NCBI RefSeq assembly: GCF_000504245.1
Contig: NZ_KI632509.1
Coordinates: 3,267,751-3,331,750, forward strand
Source: Haloechinothrix halophila YIM 93223
GTDB taxonomy: Bacteria > Actinomycetota > Actinomycetes > Mycobacteriales > Pseudonocardiaceae
DNA length: 64,000 nt
Direction: 5' to 3'
In this document: positions 1 through 8,523 of the stretch, one piece after another
Numbering within the stretch: the stretch's first letter is position 1
Layout: the number at the start of each line of letters is the position of its first letter
The notes under the pieces: model-generated
Told to the model about the DNA's origin: nothing
The model's database searches: none
What the model saw: the letters and a program-made list of their open reading frames with translations, nothing else
Translations under genes and position numbers: made by a program

Positions 1-581
1 GATGCCAGGATCGGCACCAGGACGCCCTGTGCGGCCATGGCCCGTTTCGCGCCGATGATCGCGGCTTTGGTCTGCAGGATGTCCTGGGTGGTCTCCACCA
101 ACACCGCGTCGATGCCACCGTCGAGCATTCCGGCGACCTGCTCGCGGTAGGCATCCCGCAGCGTGGTGAACGGCGCGTGCCCCAGCGTCGGCAGCTTGGT
201 TCCCGGCCCGACCGAGCCGAGCACGAATCGGGGTCGTTCGCGCGTGGCGTAATCGTCCGCGACCTCCCGTGCCAGCACCGCGCCGCGCTCAGCGAGCTCC
301 CGCACGCGGTCGGTGATGTCGTACTCCGCCAGGTTGCCGAAATTCGCCCCGAACGTGTTGGTCTCGATCGCGTCCGCGCCAGCGTCGAGGTAGCCGCGGT
401 GGATGCCGCGCACGACATCTGGCCTGGTCACGTTGAGGATCTCGTTGCAACCTTCCAGCCCCGCGAAGTCGTCAAGCGAAAGGTCGTGCGCCTGCAGCGC
501 CGTACCCATGGCGCCGTCGGCGACGACGACGCGCCGCGCCACCGCGGCCAGGAACTCCGATTGCGCTGGGCCATCGTGCAT
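1..581 (-). CDS. metH: Methionine synthase, N-terminal part (cut by window edge)
   Basis: This is the N-terminal 193 residues of cobalamin-dependent methionine synthase, which methylates homocysteine. The protein starts MHDGPAQSEFLAAVARR at an ATG at 581. The homocysteine-binding barrel is recognisable from ADGAMGT near residue 21, DAIETNTFGANF near 75 and GSVGPG near 125. The C-terminal Zn, folate and cobalamin domains lie beyond base 1, so a short stand-alone homocysteine methyltransferase cannot be excluded, although the N-terminus reads like MetH. It is divergent from the PAC2 gene with 52 bp between starts, as in mycobacteria, where metH neighbours a PAC2 gene and mshC. Confidence 0.88.
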   Translation of the reverse strand, partial: MHDGPAQSEFLAAVARRVVVADGAMGTALQAHDLSLDDFAGLEGCNEILNVTRPDVVRGIHRGYLDAGADAIETNTFGANFGNLAEYDITDRVRELAERGAVLAREVADDYATRERPRFVLGSVGPGTKLPTLGHAPFTTLRDAYREQVAGMLDGGIDAVLVETTQDILQTKAAIIGAKRAMAAQGVLVPILA

Positions 582-633
582 ACAGTCGAGACTACGGTCC
601 CGTGCCAGCCCTGGGTGGTCGTAGGCTGGGCGG

Positions 634-1521
634 GTGACCGATCCCGAAGCGCACGAACCGACATCGGCCAACGACACGTCTGGCTCGGCCACCGTAATGG
701 TCGTGGCGTTCGAAGGCTGGAACGACGCAGGTGAGGCCGCTAGTGCCGCGATCGAGCACCTACAGCTGTCGTGGGAGGCCACCGCCGTCGACGAGTTGAG
801 CCAGGACGACTACTACGACTTCCAGGTCAGCCGCCCCACCGTCCACATGGTGGAAGGGGTCACCCGGCGGATCGACTGGCCAACGACGTTGCTGTCGCGG
901 TGCAGCCCGACCGGCTTCGATCAGGACCTGATCCTGGTACAGGGGCCGGAGCCGAATCTGCGCTGGCGCGCGTTCTGCGATGAGCTGATCGACAAGGCGA
1001 AGCAGCTCGATGTCTCGACCGTTGTGACGCTGGGTTCGCTGCTTGCCGACACCGCGCACACCCGGCCGGTGCGGATCAGCGGCAGTGCCTACGATGCCGA
1101 ATCGGCGGAGCGGCACGGCTTCACGTCCAGCAACTACGACGGCCCGACCGGAATCACCGGAGTGATGCACTACGCCTGCGTGCAGGCGGGCATCCCGGCG
1201 ATCTCGATCTGGGCCGCGGTGCCGCACTACGTCTCGCAGTCGCCATCGCCGAAGGTCACCCTCGCGATGCTGCGCAAGCTGGAGGACGTGCTCGACCTGG
1301 AGATCCCGCTGGGGTCGCTGCCGGAGCAGGCAGAGGAGTGGCAACGCACGGTGTCTGAACTGGCCGAGGAGGACGAGGAGGTCAGCGAGTACGTCCGCTC
1401 GCTAGAGGAGCGCGGCGACGCGGAGGCCGACCTGACGGAGACCAGCGGCGAGCAGATCGCCGCCGACTTCGAGCGCTACCTCCGCAGACGCCGAGGGGGC
1501 GGCTCCGCGGGCTCGTCATAG
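634..1521 (+). CDS. PAC2 family protein
   Basis: A 295-residue cytoplasmic protein of the PAC2 (proteasome assembly chaperone 2-like) family. The fold begins at VMVVAFEGWNDAGEAAS near residue 21, and the LVQGPEPNLRWRAF and TVVTLGSLLADTAHTRP stretches are typical. The C-terminus is acidic and coiled-coil-like (LAEEDEEVSEYVRSLEER) and ends in a basic RRRR tail. Actinobacterial homologues are conserved next to metH/mshC, but their biochemical role is not settled. A link to proteasome assembly rests on family name only. The start is a GTG at 634. The stop lies two bases before the convergent mshC stop. Confidence 0.85.
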   Translation: MTDPEAHEPTSANDTSGSATVMVVAFEGWNDAGEAASAAIEHLQLSWEATAVDELSQDDYYDFQVSRPTVHMVEGVTRRIDWPTTLLSRCSPTGFDQDLILVQGPEPNLRWRAFCDELIDKAKQLDVSTVVTLGSLLADTAHTRPVRISGSAYDAESAERHGFTSSNYDGPTGITGVMHYACVQAGIPAISIWAAVPHYVSQSPSPKVTLAMLRKLEDVLDLEIPLGSLPEQAEEWQRTVSELAEEDEEVSEYVRSLEERGDAEADLTETSGEQIAADFERYLRRRRGGGSAGSS

Positions 1522-1523
1522 CC

Positions 1524-2762
1524 CTACAGCGCCACGCCGAGCAGGGCGTCGACCGCGGTGCGTATCGCGGCGGGGGCCGTCGTGTCCTCGCCGCGCCGCG
1601 TGAGCGCGTCGTCCACCCAGGCGTCGATCGCCGCCAGTGCGCGAGGCGTGTCCAGGTCGTTCGCCAGGTGCTCGCGGAGCCGGTCGATGGCGCCCGTGGC
1701 GTCCGGGCCCGCGTCGAGCGACGTCGCCTCCCGCCACCGCGCCAACCGCGCCGTGGCGTCCGCCAGCAGGTCGGCCGTCCACTGCCGGTCCTCCCGGTAG
1801 TGCCCGGCGAACAGCGCTAGCCGCATCACGTCAGGCTCGACACCCTCCGAGCGCAGCTTCGAGACGAACACCAGGTTGCCCTTGGACTTCGACATCTTCT
1901 CGCCGTCGAGCCCGATCATGCCCGCGTGCACGTAGAACCGCGCGAACGGGTGATCACCGGCCAGCGCCTCAGCATGCGCCGCGCTGAACTCATGATGCGG
2001 GAACGCCAGGTCGGAGCCGCCGCCCTGGACGTCGAAACCGAACCCGAGCCGGTTCACCGCGATCACGCTGCACTCAACGTGCCAACCCGGCCTGCCCTGG
2101 CCGAGCTCGCTCTCCCAGTACGGCTCGCCGTCCCGGCGCATCCGCCACAGCAACGCATCAAGCGGATGCCGCTTGCCTGGCCTGTCGGGGTCGCCGCCGC
2201 GCTCGGGGAACAGCTCCGCCATCAGCTGCTCGTCGTAGCCCGACTCGTAGCCGAACCGTCCGGTCGCGGTGTGGTCGAAGTAGACGTCCGGGTACTCCGG
2301 GTCGTCCGCGCGGTAGGCGGCGCCGCTGGCCAGCAGCTTGTCGATGATCTCCACGATGTCCGGGATGGACTCGACGGCGCCGATGAAGTCCTGCGGCGGC
2401 AGCACCCGCAGCGCCTCCATGTCCTCCCGGAACAGTGCCGTCTCGCGCATCGCGAGCACGACCCAGTCGTCCTGATCCCGCTCGGCGCGCTCAAGCAACG
2501 GGTCGTCGATGTCGGTGACGTTCTGCACGTAGTGGACGTCGTGTCCCGCGTCAAGCCACAGCCGATGCACCAGGTCGAAGGCCAGATAGGTCGCGGCATG
2601 GCCCAGGTGGGTCGCGTCGTACGGCGTGATGCCACAGACGTACATGCGAGCGGTGCCACCAGTCGCGACAGGGCGCACCGATGCGGTCGCGGTGTCGTAC
2701 AGCCGGAGTTCACGAGGGGTTCCCGGCACGCGCGGCACCGGAACGGACGACCAGGTCTGCAT
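1524..2762 (-). CDS. mshC: Cysteine--GlcN-Ins ligase MshC (mycothiol synthesis)
   Basis: MshC joins cysteine to 1-D-myo-inosityl-2-amino-2-deoxy-alpha-D-glucopyranoside using ATP, the penultimate step of mycothiol synthesis. The 412-residue protein is a cysteinyl-tRNA-synthetase paralogue: [16 protein letters not shown] carries the HIGH-type signature and a zinc-binding Cys, and [16 protein letters not shown] the KMSKS loop. The length matches MshC and it lacks the anticodon-binding extension of CysS. The chosen ATG at 2762 gives [20 protein letters not shown], the usual MshC N-terminus. The frame stays open for 29 further codons upstream, but these do not look like MshC. The gene supports assignment to mycothiol-producing Actinobacteria. 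Confidence 0.95.
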   Translation of the reverse strand: MQTWSSVPVPRVPGTPRELRLYDTATASVRPVATGGTARMYVCGITPYDATHLGHAATYLAFDLVHRLWLDAGHDVHYVQNVTDIDDPLLERAERDQDDWVVLAMRETALFREDMEALRVLPPQDFIGAVESIPDIVEIIDKLLASGAAYRADDPEYPDVYFDHTATGRFGYESGYDEQLMAELFPERGGDPDRPGKRHPLDALLWRMRRDGEPYWESELGQGRPGWHVECSVIAVNRLGFGFDVQGGGSDLAFPHHEFSAAHAEALAGDHPFARFYVHAGMIGLDGEKMSKSKGNLVFVSKLRSEGVEPDVMRLALFAGHYREDRQWTADLLADATARLARWREATSLDAGPDATGAIDRLREHLANDLDTPRALAAIDAWVDDALTRRGEDTTAPAAIRTAVDALLGVAL

Positions 2763-2812
2763 GCTCCCGAGGGTACGGGTCCGCGCGCGGGCGTCCGCCC
2801 GGTGGGACGCGC

Positions 2813-3409
2813 CTACTCCCCCGGCCGTGCCCCGGTCGAGGCCTGCCACAGCAGCCCCAGCCCGGAGAGCAACTCGTCACCCGTCGGAGTGTTCACCGGG
2901 TCGAGCAACCACTGCATCGCCAGCCCGTCGCAGACGGCGATCACGAAGCTGGCGACGGCCTTGGCGCGGGGCTCGTCGGCGGTGACCTGGCCGTGCAGCG
3001 ACTCGGCCACCAACCCGGCGACCCGGCCCCTGATCTGCTGGTACTGCGCGGCGAACTGGGCGCGCAGCTCGTCGTTTCGGTCGGCCTGCGCGAAGGCCTC
3101 CATGAACGACAGCAGCAGCGCCCGCTTGTTGTCGAGTCCGTCAAGCAGAGCCGACCAGGTGACGTGGGCGCGTTCGACCGGCGTCGCCACGGCGGCGCGC
3201 ATCGCGATCTCGGCGAGTTGGTCGGTCCACTCGTCGAAGATCTCGCCTATCGCGGCGTTGAGCAGCCCGGCCTTGGACCCGAAGTGGTAGCCGATCGAGG
3301 CCAGGTTCGTGTCCGAGGCAGCCACCAGGTCCCGCGCGGTGATGTGCGCGTAACCCTTGTCTTCCAGCAACCGGCGTGCCGCGCCGAGCAGTTGTTCGCG
3401 ATGTCCCAC
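2813..3409 (-). CDS. TetR family regulator, divergent from P450
   Basis: A 198-residue TetR-type repressor. The N-terminal helix-turn-helix spans about residues 8-50 ([19 protein letters not shown] ... [11 protein letters not shown]), followed by the variable helical ligand-binding domain. The start is a GTG at 3409. The gene lies 184 bp from the P450 start on the opposite strand, and the gap holds a perfect 14-bp palindrome, so control of the P450 and of itself is the simplest inference. The ligand is unknown. The stop is 50 bp upstream of the mshC start, so mshC could be transcribed together with it. Confidence 0.85.
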   Translation of the reverse strand: MGHREQLLGAARRLLEDKGYAHITARDLVAASDTNLASIGYHFGSKAGLLNAAIGEIFDEWTDQLAEIAMRAAVATPVERAHVTWSALLDGLDNKRALLLSFMEAFAQADRNDELRAQFAAQYQQIRGRVAGLVAESLHGQVTADEPRAKAVASFVIAVCDGLAMQWLLDPVNTPTGDELLSGLGLLWQASTGARPGE

Positions 3410-3476
3410 GCATCCACCCTACTGTGCCGGTAGCTACCAACCCGAAAGGAAGTCAGCCGAACTAGCAGGTCAGCGA

Positions 3477-3514
3477 GTGTGCCAGTTCGGCAGGCCTCCG
3501 GCTTTTTGGCACAC
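3477..3514. promoter_or_regulatory. 8-bp inverted repeat in TetR/P450 intergenic region
   Basis: Perfect arms GTGTGCCA (3477-3484) and TGGCACAC (3507-3514), separated by 22 bp, lie between the divergent TetR and P450 genes. It may be a second regulator site or an RNA hairpin in the TetR leader. No function can be assigned from sequence alone. Confidence 0.45.
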
Positions 3515-3535
3515 ACCGGCACTGGACACGCTGTC

Positions 3536-3549
3536 TATACGCGCGTATA
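3536..3549. promoter_or_regulatory. Probable TetR operator upstream of the P450
   Basis: TATACGCGCGTATA is a perfect 14-bp palindrome centred about 50 bp before the P450 ATG. It is AT-edged and sits where a promoter -10 region could be. Its position between a TetR gene and a divergent P450 makes it the best operator candidate. Confidence 0.65.
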
Positions 3550-3592
3550 AATCAGGGCTAGCGCGACACCGGCGTCGACCAACGGAGGTCTG

Positions 3593-4939
3593 ATGACAGC
3601 CAGCACGCTACGTCCCCAGGACCACCCCGCGGATCAGCTGCCAACACCGCCCGGCCCCCGATTGCCGATGACGCTGCAGTCGGTCCTGTTCGCCACCCAG
3701 CGCCACCGGCTGCTGCGGCTACTGCACCGGCGCTACGGCTCGGTGTTCGCGTTCCAGGTCTTCCCCGAGCGTCACGTCGTCAGCATCTCCGACCCTGGCG
3801 ACATCAAGGAGCTGTTCTCCGGGCCGGTCACCACGTTCCACGCGGGAGAAGGCAACCAGGTCCTCAAGCCGGTGATGGGCGAGCACTCGGTGCTGACCAC
3901 CGACGAGGACGAGCACCGCCGCATCCGCACCCTGCTCACCCCACCGTTCACCGGCGCCGCGCTGCGCGGCTACCGCGGCATGGTGGCCGACATCGCCGAG
4001 CACGAGGTCGCGCGCTGGCCGATCGGCACGCCATTTCGCTCCCACACCAGCATGCAGCGACTCACGTTCGAGGTGATCCTGCGCGTGGTGCTCGGCGTCA
4101 GCGACAGCCCGCGCCTCGCCGAGCTGCGCCGCACGCTCGGCGGCGTCATCGACATCGGCGCACTGGACATCTTCGGCTGGCACAACGAGCGGATGCAGCG
4201 CTACGGCCGCTGGCGCCGCAACCAGAAGCTGCTTCGCCGCTCCGACGAGTTGCTCTACGCCGAGATCGCCGACCGCCGCGCCGCACCCGACCTCGGCGAG
4301 CGCACCGACGTGCTGTCCCGGCTGCTGCAGACCGGCTCGCAGACCGGCACCGAGGACGAGGCGCCACTGACCGACGCGGAGCTGCGCGACCAACTCGTCA
4401 CGCTGCTGCTCGCGGGGCACGAGACAACGGCGACGGCACTGGCGTGGTGCTGGCACGAGCTGTCCCGCTCCCCCGAGACGCAGGCTCGCGCGGCCACCGC
4501 GGCCGACACCGGCGACGACCGTTACCTGGAGGCCGTCGCCAAAGAGGCGATGCGGCTGCGTCCGGTGATCTACGAGGTCGCGCGGCGCACCACGGAGCCG
4601 GTCACCGTCGGCGGCTTCCGCGTGCCGGCGGGCACCACGATCATGCCCGCGATCGGCGTGGTGCAGACCGACCCGGCACAGCACGACGAGCCCGAGACGT
4701 TCCGGCCGGAACGCTTCCTGGACGGCTCCACGTCGCCGCGCAACTGGCTCCCGTTCGGGGGCGGTGTCCGCCGGTGCCTGGGGGCGGGTTTTGCCCTGAT
4801 GGAAGCAACCGAGGTACTACGCACTGTGCTCACCCGCTACCACCTCGCACCGGACCGCACCCGGGGTGAACAGGTTAAACCGCGAAACATCACCTTCACT
4901 CCAGCACGGGGCGCTCGAGTGGTTATAACGAACAGGTGA
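3593..4939 (+). CDS. Cytochrome P450
   Basis: A 448-residue soluble haem-thiolate monooxygenase. AGHETTATA (about residues 274-282) is the I-helix oxygen-activation motif, EAMRLRP near 318 is the ExxR motif, and FGGGVRRCLGAGFAL (388-402) is the haem-binding loop with the axial Cys near 395. No membrane anchor is seen. Redox partners are not encoded nearby, so electrons must come from elsewhere. The ATG at 3593 has a GGAGG six bases upstream. The substrate is unknown; the overall style (CYP110/CYP135-138-like) is a guess. The neighbouring TetR gene suggests induction by a small molecule. Confidence 0.93.
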   Translation: MTASTLRPQDHPADQLPTPPGPRLPMTLQSVLFATQRHRLLRLLHRRYGSVFAFQVFPERHVVSISDPGDIKELFSGPVTTFHAGEGNQVLKPVMGEHSVLTTDEDEHRRIRTLLTPPFTGAALRGYRGMVADIAEHEVARWPIGTPFRSHTSMQRLTFEVILRVVLGVSDSPRLAELRRTLGGVIDIGALDIFGWHNERMQRYGRWRRNQKLLRRSDELLYAEIADRRAAPDLGERTDVLSRLLQTGSQTGTEDEAPLTDAELRDQLVTLLLAGHETTATALAWCWHELSRSPETQARAATAADTGDDRYLEAVAKEAMRLRPVIYEVARRTTEPVTVGGFRVPAGTTIMPAIGVVQTDPAQHDEPETFRPERFLDGSTSPRNWLPFGGGVRRCLGAGFALMEATEVLRTVLTRYHLAPDRTRGEQVKPRNITFTPARGARVVITNR

Positions 4940-5064
4940 TGCAGTCATTACTATCCGTTAGCCTTTCTGGCGGATTCACCCCCCGGCCCCTGTGACTTTA
5001 CGACCACGCTGAGCGATCATGGACTTACAGAGCACAGCAGGTCGTACACAGTGGGTGGCGGTTC

Positions 5065-6252
5065 ATGACACAGCAGGATGACGGCAGTGGCGTGGCGCGG
5101 TACCTCGTACTGTTCGAGGAGGACGCGGCCGACGAGGGCTCGCGCGCCATGACCAACGTCGCCGGTATCAGGGCGATCCACAGCGGTGAGATCGCCACAC
5201 AGACCGGCGACGGCCTGACGCGAATGCCGGGCGGTGTGCTGTGGGCCGACCTTGGCATCGCGGTGGTGACGGCCGCCACCGATCAGATCACGGCGTTGCG
5301 CGGTTCGCTCGTCAGCAGGGGGCCGATCGCCATGATCGAACCGGATCGGATGGTGTACGCGATCTCGACACCGGCGTTTCATCCGACCAGCGCCGACGCC
5401 GAGGAAGCCACCTTCACCTGGGGACTGCGCGCCATCAACGCTCCCACGAGCGTGGCCACCGGCGCTGGTGTGCGGATCGCAGTGCTCGATACCGGCATCG
5501 ACATCGACCACCCGGACTTCGCCGACCGCGAGGTCGTCGCCAGCTCGTTCGTCGACAACGAGGACGCCACCGACGGCCACGGTCACGGCACCCACGTCAT
5601 CGGCACCGCGTGCGGGCCGCGCAAGCCCGACCTCGGCCCCGGGTACGGCGTCGCGCCCGCGGCGGAGATCTACGCGGGCAAGGTGCTCAACAACGCGGGC
5701 GCGGGCACCGACGGCGACATCCTCGCCGGGCTCGCCTGGGCGGTGCAGAACCGGTGCACCGTGGTGTCGATGTCACTGGGCGCGCCCGTACAGCCGGGCC
5801 AGCCGCACTCGGTGACCTTCGAGCGGGCCGCACGGCGCGCGATGAACAAGGGCACGCTGATCGTCGCCGCCGCGGGCAACGAGAGCGCCCGAGCCGACGG
5901 CGTCATCGCACCGGTCGGCCACCCCGCGAACTGTCCCACCATCATGGCGGTCGGCGCGATCGACCAGGAACGTAAGGTGGGCGACTTCTCGTCCGGCACG
6001 CTGCCGGATTCCGGCGCGGTGGACATCGTCGGTCCCGGCGTCGATGTCCATTCGAGCTGGCCGATGCCACAACGGCATCACACTCTCAGTGGCACTAGCA
6101 TGGCGACGCCGCACGCCGCCGGTATCGCCGCCTTGACGGCCGAGGTGTATCAGGGGACAGCATGGGAACTGTGGGCTCGGTTGAGCCAATCCGCCGCCCG
6201 GCTCCCATTGCCATCCACGGATGTTGGTGCAGGATTGGTTCAGGCACCATGA
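5065..6252 (+). CDS. S8 family subtilisin-like serine peptidase, no signal peptide
   Basis: A 395-residue subtilase. The catalytic triad is visible: Asp in VLDTGIDIDHPDF (about 142), His in GHGHGTHVIG (about 173) and Ser in SGTSMATPHAAG (about 345), with the oxyanion Asn in AAAGNES. Residues 10-100 (RYLVLFEEDA ... MIEPDRMVYAI) look like an I9-type prodomain. There is no secretion signal, so either it acts in the cytosol or export is unconventional. An 80-residue I9-like protein follows 40 bp later with a strong ribosome binding site, so the two are probably one operon. The start is an ATG at 5065. Confidence 0.9.
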   Translation: MTQQDDGSGVARYLVLFEEDAADEGSRAMTNVAGIRAIHSGEIATQTGDGLTRMPGGVLWADLGIAVVTAATDQITALRGSLVSRGPIAMIEPDRMVYAISTPAFHPTSADAEEATFTWGLRAINAPTSVATGAGVRIAVLDTGIDIDHPDFADREVVASSFVDNEDATDGHGHGTHVIGTACGPRKPDLGPGYGVAPAAEIYAGKVLNNAGAGTDGDILAGLAWAVQNRCTVVSMSLGAPVQPGQPHSVTFERAARRAMNKGTLIVAAAGNESARADGVIAPVGHPANCPTIMAVGAIDQERKVGDFSSGTLPDSGAVDIVGPGVDVHSSWPMPQRHHTLSGTSMATPHAAGIAALTAEVYQGTAWELWARLSQSAARLPLPSTDVGAGLVQAP

Positions 6253-6292
6253 AACCGTTTGATGGCGCGCCCCGAAGCACAGGAGGTAGACG

Positions 6293-6535
6293 GTGGCAGC
6301 ACCGCGGAAGGTCATCGTCTCCGTTGACACCGAAGAACCTGAGACGCTCGCCGACATCGCCGCCCAGCTCAGCCAGCATGGGCTGGCTGTCGAGTCCGTG
6401 CTCGACACGCTCGCCACCATCACCGGAACGTGCGACGAGTCGGACCTCGGATCGTTGACCGCGGTGCCCGGCGTTCTCGACGTGGAAGCCCAGTACACCT
6501 ACCAGCTCCCGCCGCCGACCGACCGCGTGCAGTGA
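6293..6535 (+). CDS. Small I9 propeptide/inhibitor-like protein
   Basis: An 80-residue protein starting at GTG 6293, with AGGAGG six bases upstream. The pattern KVIVSVDTEEPETLADIAAQ, a central helix and VPGVLDVEAQYTYQLPPP resembles the beta-alpha-beta fold of subtilisin propeptides (inhibitor I9), including the exposed C-terminal tail that could enter a subtilase active site. It directly follows the S8 peptidase. Similar small actinobacterial proteins are sometimes misannotated as aldolases. A role as separate chaperone or inhibitor of the peptidase is inference from fold-like pattern and context. Confidence 0.65.
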   Translation: MAAPRKVIVSVDTEEPETLADIAAQLSQHGLAVESVLDTLATITGTCDESDLGSLTAVPGVLDVEAQYTYQLPPPTDRVQ

Positions 6536-6540
6536 GCGGA

Positions 6541-6584
6541 AACGGCGGCGACGCCGGGGAATGTCCACCCGGCGCCGCCGCGTT
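6541..6584. terminator. Bidirectional terminator hairpin
   Basis: GCGGCG-a-CGCCGGG pairs with CCCGGCG-c-CGCCGC across an 11-base loop. It sits between the convergent ends of the peptidase/I9 operon and the trypsin-like protease gene, so it can serve both strands. No long T tract is present. Confidence 0.65.
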
Positions 6585-6593
6585 GCGCCGCCG

Positions 6594-7325
6594 TTACACG
6601 GTGCGCAGTGCCACGGTGAAGCCAGCCTCCGCCGCGTCGGCGAACATGCCTTCCAGCGAAACGCCGCCCTCACCCGCGTACGGCAGGCCGTTGATGCCTA
6701 CTCCGACGGTGTTGACGATGCCGAACGCCTTGTTACCGTCCGTGACATCCGCGACCGGGCCGCCGGAGTCGCCGGGGCTGACCGCGCCGATCACGTAGTG
6801 TTGCGTGCCGTCATTCGAGTGCAGGATGCCGGTGCGTTCCTCCTGCGTCAGGGTGAGCAAGTGGAAGCCGACACCATTGCCGGAGAACTGCATGGTGTCG
6901 CCGACGTTGGCGGTCTCGGTAGTGGACACGCCGGTCGGAATGGCCGGGTGTCCCTTCATCGCGGGGTCGACCGCGTCATGCAGGGCGGGGTCGATCTCGA
7001 TGAAGGCGTAGTCCAGGTTGTCGTCGATGTAGGCGACGGTGCCGAACTCCTGGATTGGGTCACCGAGGCTGCCGGTGGCGAGCGAGATCCGTTCCCCGAC
7101 CGACTCGACGCAATGCGCCGCCGTGCCGCCGTAGACCGAACCCGCCAGCGCGCCCTCGCCGTCGTAGATCCAGTTCAGCGTGCAGTACCCGCCGCCAGAC
7201 TCGATGGACACGCCGGGCTGGATCGCCACCGTTTCCTGCGCGTTCACCGTCCCTGGCGCGACGCCGAGCGCCGCGAACGCGGAGGCCGCGACGAGTGCCA
7301 TCGCCCGTCTTGTCCACTGCTTCAT
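6594..7325 (-). CDS. Secreted trypsin-like (S1) serine protease
   Basis: A 243-residue exported protease starting MKQWTRRAMALVAASAFAAL, a Sec signal with likely cleavage after VNAQ or thereabouts. The triad is His in GGTAAHCVES, Asp in DDNLDYAFIEID and Ser in SPGDSGGPVAD, as in chymotrypsin-fold streptogrisin-like enzymes. Two cysteines (YCTLNW and AHC) could form the usual disulfide. The ATG at 7325 fits the signal peptide better than an in-frame start at 7385. The promoter side contains an 11-bp inverted repeat. Substrate preference cannot be read reliably. Confidence 0.88.
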   Translation of the reverse strand: MKQWTRRAMALVAASAFAALGVAPGTVNAQETVAIQPGVSIESGGGYCTLNWIYDGEGALAGSVYGGTAAHCVESVGERISLATGSLGDPIQEFGTVAYIDDNLDYAFIEIDPALHDAVDPAMKGHPAIPTGVSTTETANVGDTMQFSGNGVGFHLLTLTQEERTGILHSNDGTQHYVIGAVSPGDSGGPVADVTDGNKAFGIVNTVGVGINGLPYAGEGGVSLEGMFADAAEAGFTVALRTV

Positions 7326-7392
7326 GCTGAAGTCCCTTCTCTTCGCTCCGCGAGGAGCTAGTCCCAGGTGCGACCCGCGCACCACTCATCCG

Positions 7393-7423
7393 AGTGAGCA
7401 ATCACAGAAAGCGATTGCTCACT
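7393..7423. promoter_or_regulatory. Inverted-repeat operator upstream of the S1 protease
   Basis: AGTGAGCAATC (7393-7403) and GATTGCTCACT (7413-7423) are perfect 11-bp arms with a 9-bp spacer, about 70-100 bp before the protease start. Flanking TCACT/AGTGA half-sites occur at 7427-7440. It looks like a dyad operator. The cognate regulator is not obvious nearby. Confidence 0.6.
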
Positions 7424-7598
7424 TATCACTAACGAGTGACATGTGCGGTAGGTCACGAAGAAGTTTCACAGTCCGGTTCGCGAAGACAATTGACGTCATA
7501 ATCACTCGATAAGGTGCCGTTCCTGAATGATGGTCTACCGTGCGTGGTTCACTGGCCGGGCTCCCGCGACGGGACGGTCATCGGTAACCTGGGGTGTC

Positions 7599-8393
7599 AT
7601 GGCGATGGCCAGTGCGACACTGACGATCTGGACGACCGCGTGGCTCAACGGCAAAGCCGCCGCGGACGACGTTCTCGATGCCCTCAACACCCTCGCGGAT
7701 CGGCACGACGTGGTCGCCGCCGACGAGACGACGGCCGCGGAGACCGACCTGCCGGTCACCGGCACGTTCCCCGCGCCCGCCGCGCGACTGCTCGCCGCCC
7801 TGCGCGCCAGAAGTGCGGAAGCCGGGACGCTCGTGCTGCCAGCACCCGGCGACCCGCGCGGGCTTGGCGGTGGCGGCGCTCTGGTTGGCGCGGCACTGGA
7901 CGCGGGCGAGGCGAGCGTGTTCGCGAGCGCCGGGCTGGCGCTCGTCCCCGACTCCCCCGCCGACGACGTGCTGCGCTGGACGGTCTACCCGCACGCGGGC
8001 GGCGGCACGGACGAACACGTCGGCATCGGCGATGCTGAGCAGGCGCTGACCGAGGCGATCCGTTCCAGCGCGGCCACGCTGGCGGAGCTCGACGTCGCAC
8101 GGGAACGCCCCGACGCGCACGACGCGCTGCGAGCCCGGCTGCGGCGCGCTCCCGCGCCGCGCTGGCCGGACGCCATGCCGGGCCGCGCGCTGCGGGTGCT
8201 GCAACGCGCGGACGAGGTCGCGGCGATCCTGGACCTGGCATCGGCGGACGAGCCGGGTGGCGCGGTCTCCGCGAGTGCGGCCCAGCACCGTGCGGATGCC
8301 CTCCGCCCGCTGGACACGGCCGTCCGCCAGGCGCGCCGCGCCGCCGTGAGCGAGGCCGTGCGCCTACTGGCTCAGCCCGTCACCCACCCATAG
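7599..8393 (+). CDS. Conserved actinobacterial protein of unknown function
   Basis: A 264-residue alanine-rich soluble protein that I do not recognise. The N-terminus MAMASATLTIWTTAWLNGKA, an acidic middle, and a C-terminal helix-rich part (LRPLDTAVRQARRAAVSEA) are visible. A Gly-rich loop, GDPRGLGGGGALVG, sits near residue 90. There is no signal peptide, convincing transmembrane segment or catalytic signature. The ATG at 7599 is preferred over an in-frame ATG at 7527 because the extra 24 residues look non-coding. Codon bias supports a real gene. It stands alone before a 21-bp repeat array. Confidence 0.6.
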   Translation: MAMASATLTIWTTAWLNGKAAADDVLDALNTLADRHDVVAADETTAAETDLPVTGTFPAPAARLLAALRARSAEAGTLVLPAPGDPRGLGGGGALVGAALDAGEASVFASAGLALVPDSPADDVLRWTVYPHAGGGTDEHVGIGDAEQALTEAIRSSAATLAELDVARERPDAHDALRARLRRAPAPRWPDAMPGRALRVLQRADEVAAILDLASADEPGGAVSASAAQHRADALRPLDTAVRQARRAAVSEAVRLLAQPVTHP

Positions 8394-8401
8394 CGCCCCC
8401 G

Positions 8402-8490
8402 CACGCTGTGTCCTGCATTCCGGACGCTGTGTTCGACACTCCCGACGCCGTGTCCTGCATTCCGGACGCTGTGTTCGACACTCCGGACGT
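8402..8490 (+). repeat. Array of a 21-bp intergenic repeat (four units plus a partial)
   Basis: Units begin at 8402, 8423, 8444 and 8465, with a degenerate fifth at 8486. Two variants alternate: one contains GTGTCCTGCATTCCG and the other GTGTTCGACACTCC, each preceded by GACGCTGT or GACGCCGT. Because 21 is a multiple of three, the array reads as spurious repeating peptides in several frames. Related arrays lie at 9110-9189 (opposite orientation) and 45841-45900. Confidence 0.85.
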
Positions 8491-8523
8491 CGTCGAACCT
8501 GTCGTACTCGACGCCGCCCCCGC

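Noticed and set aside
8402-8490. CRISPR array or repeat-containing peptide gene
   Set aside because: Units of 21 bp are directly tandem with no spacers, and the repeating peptides arise only because 21 is divisible by three.
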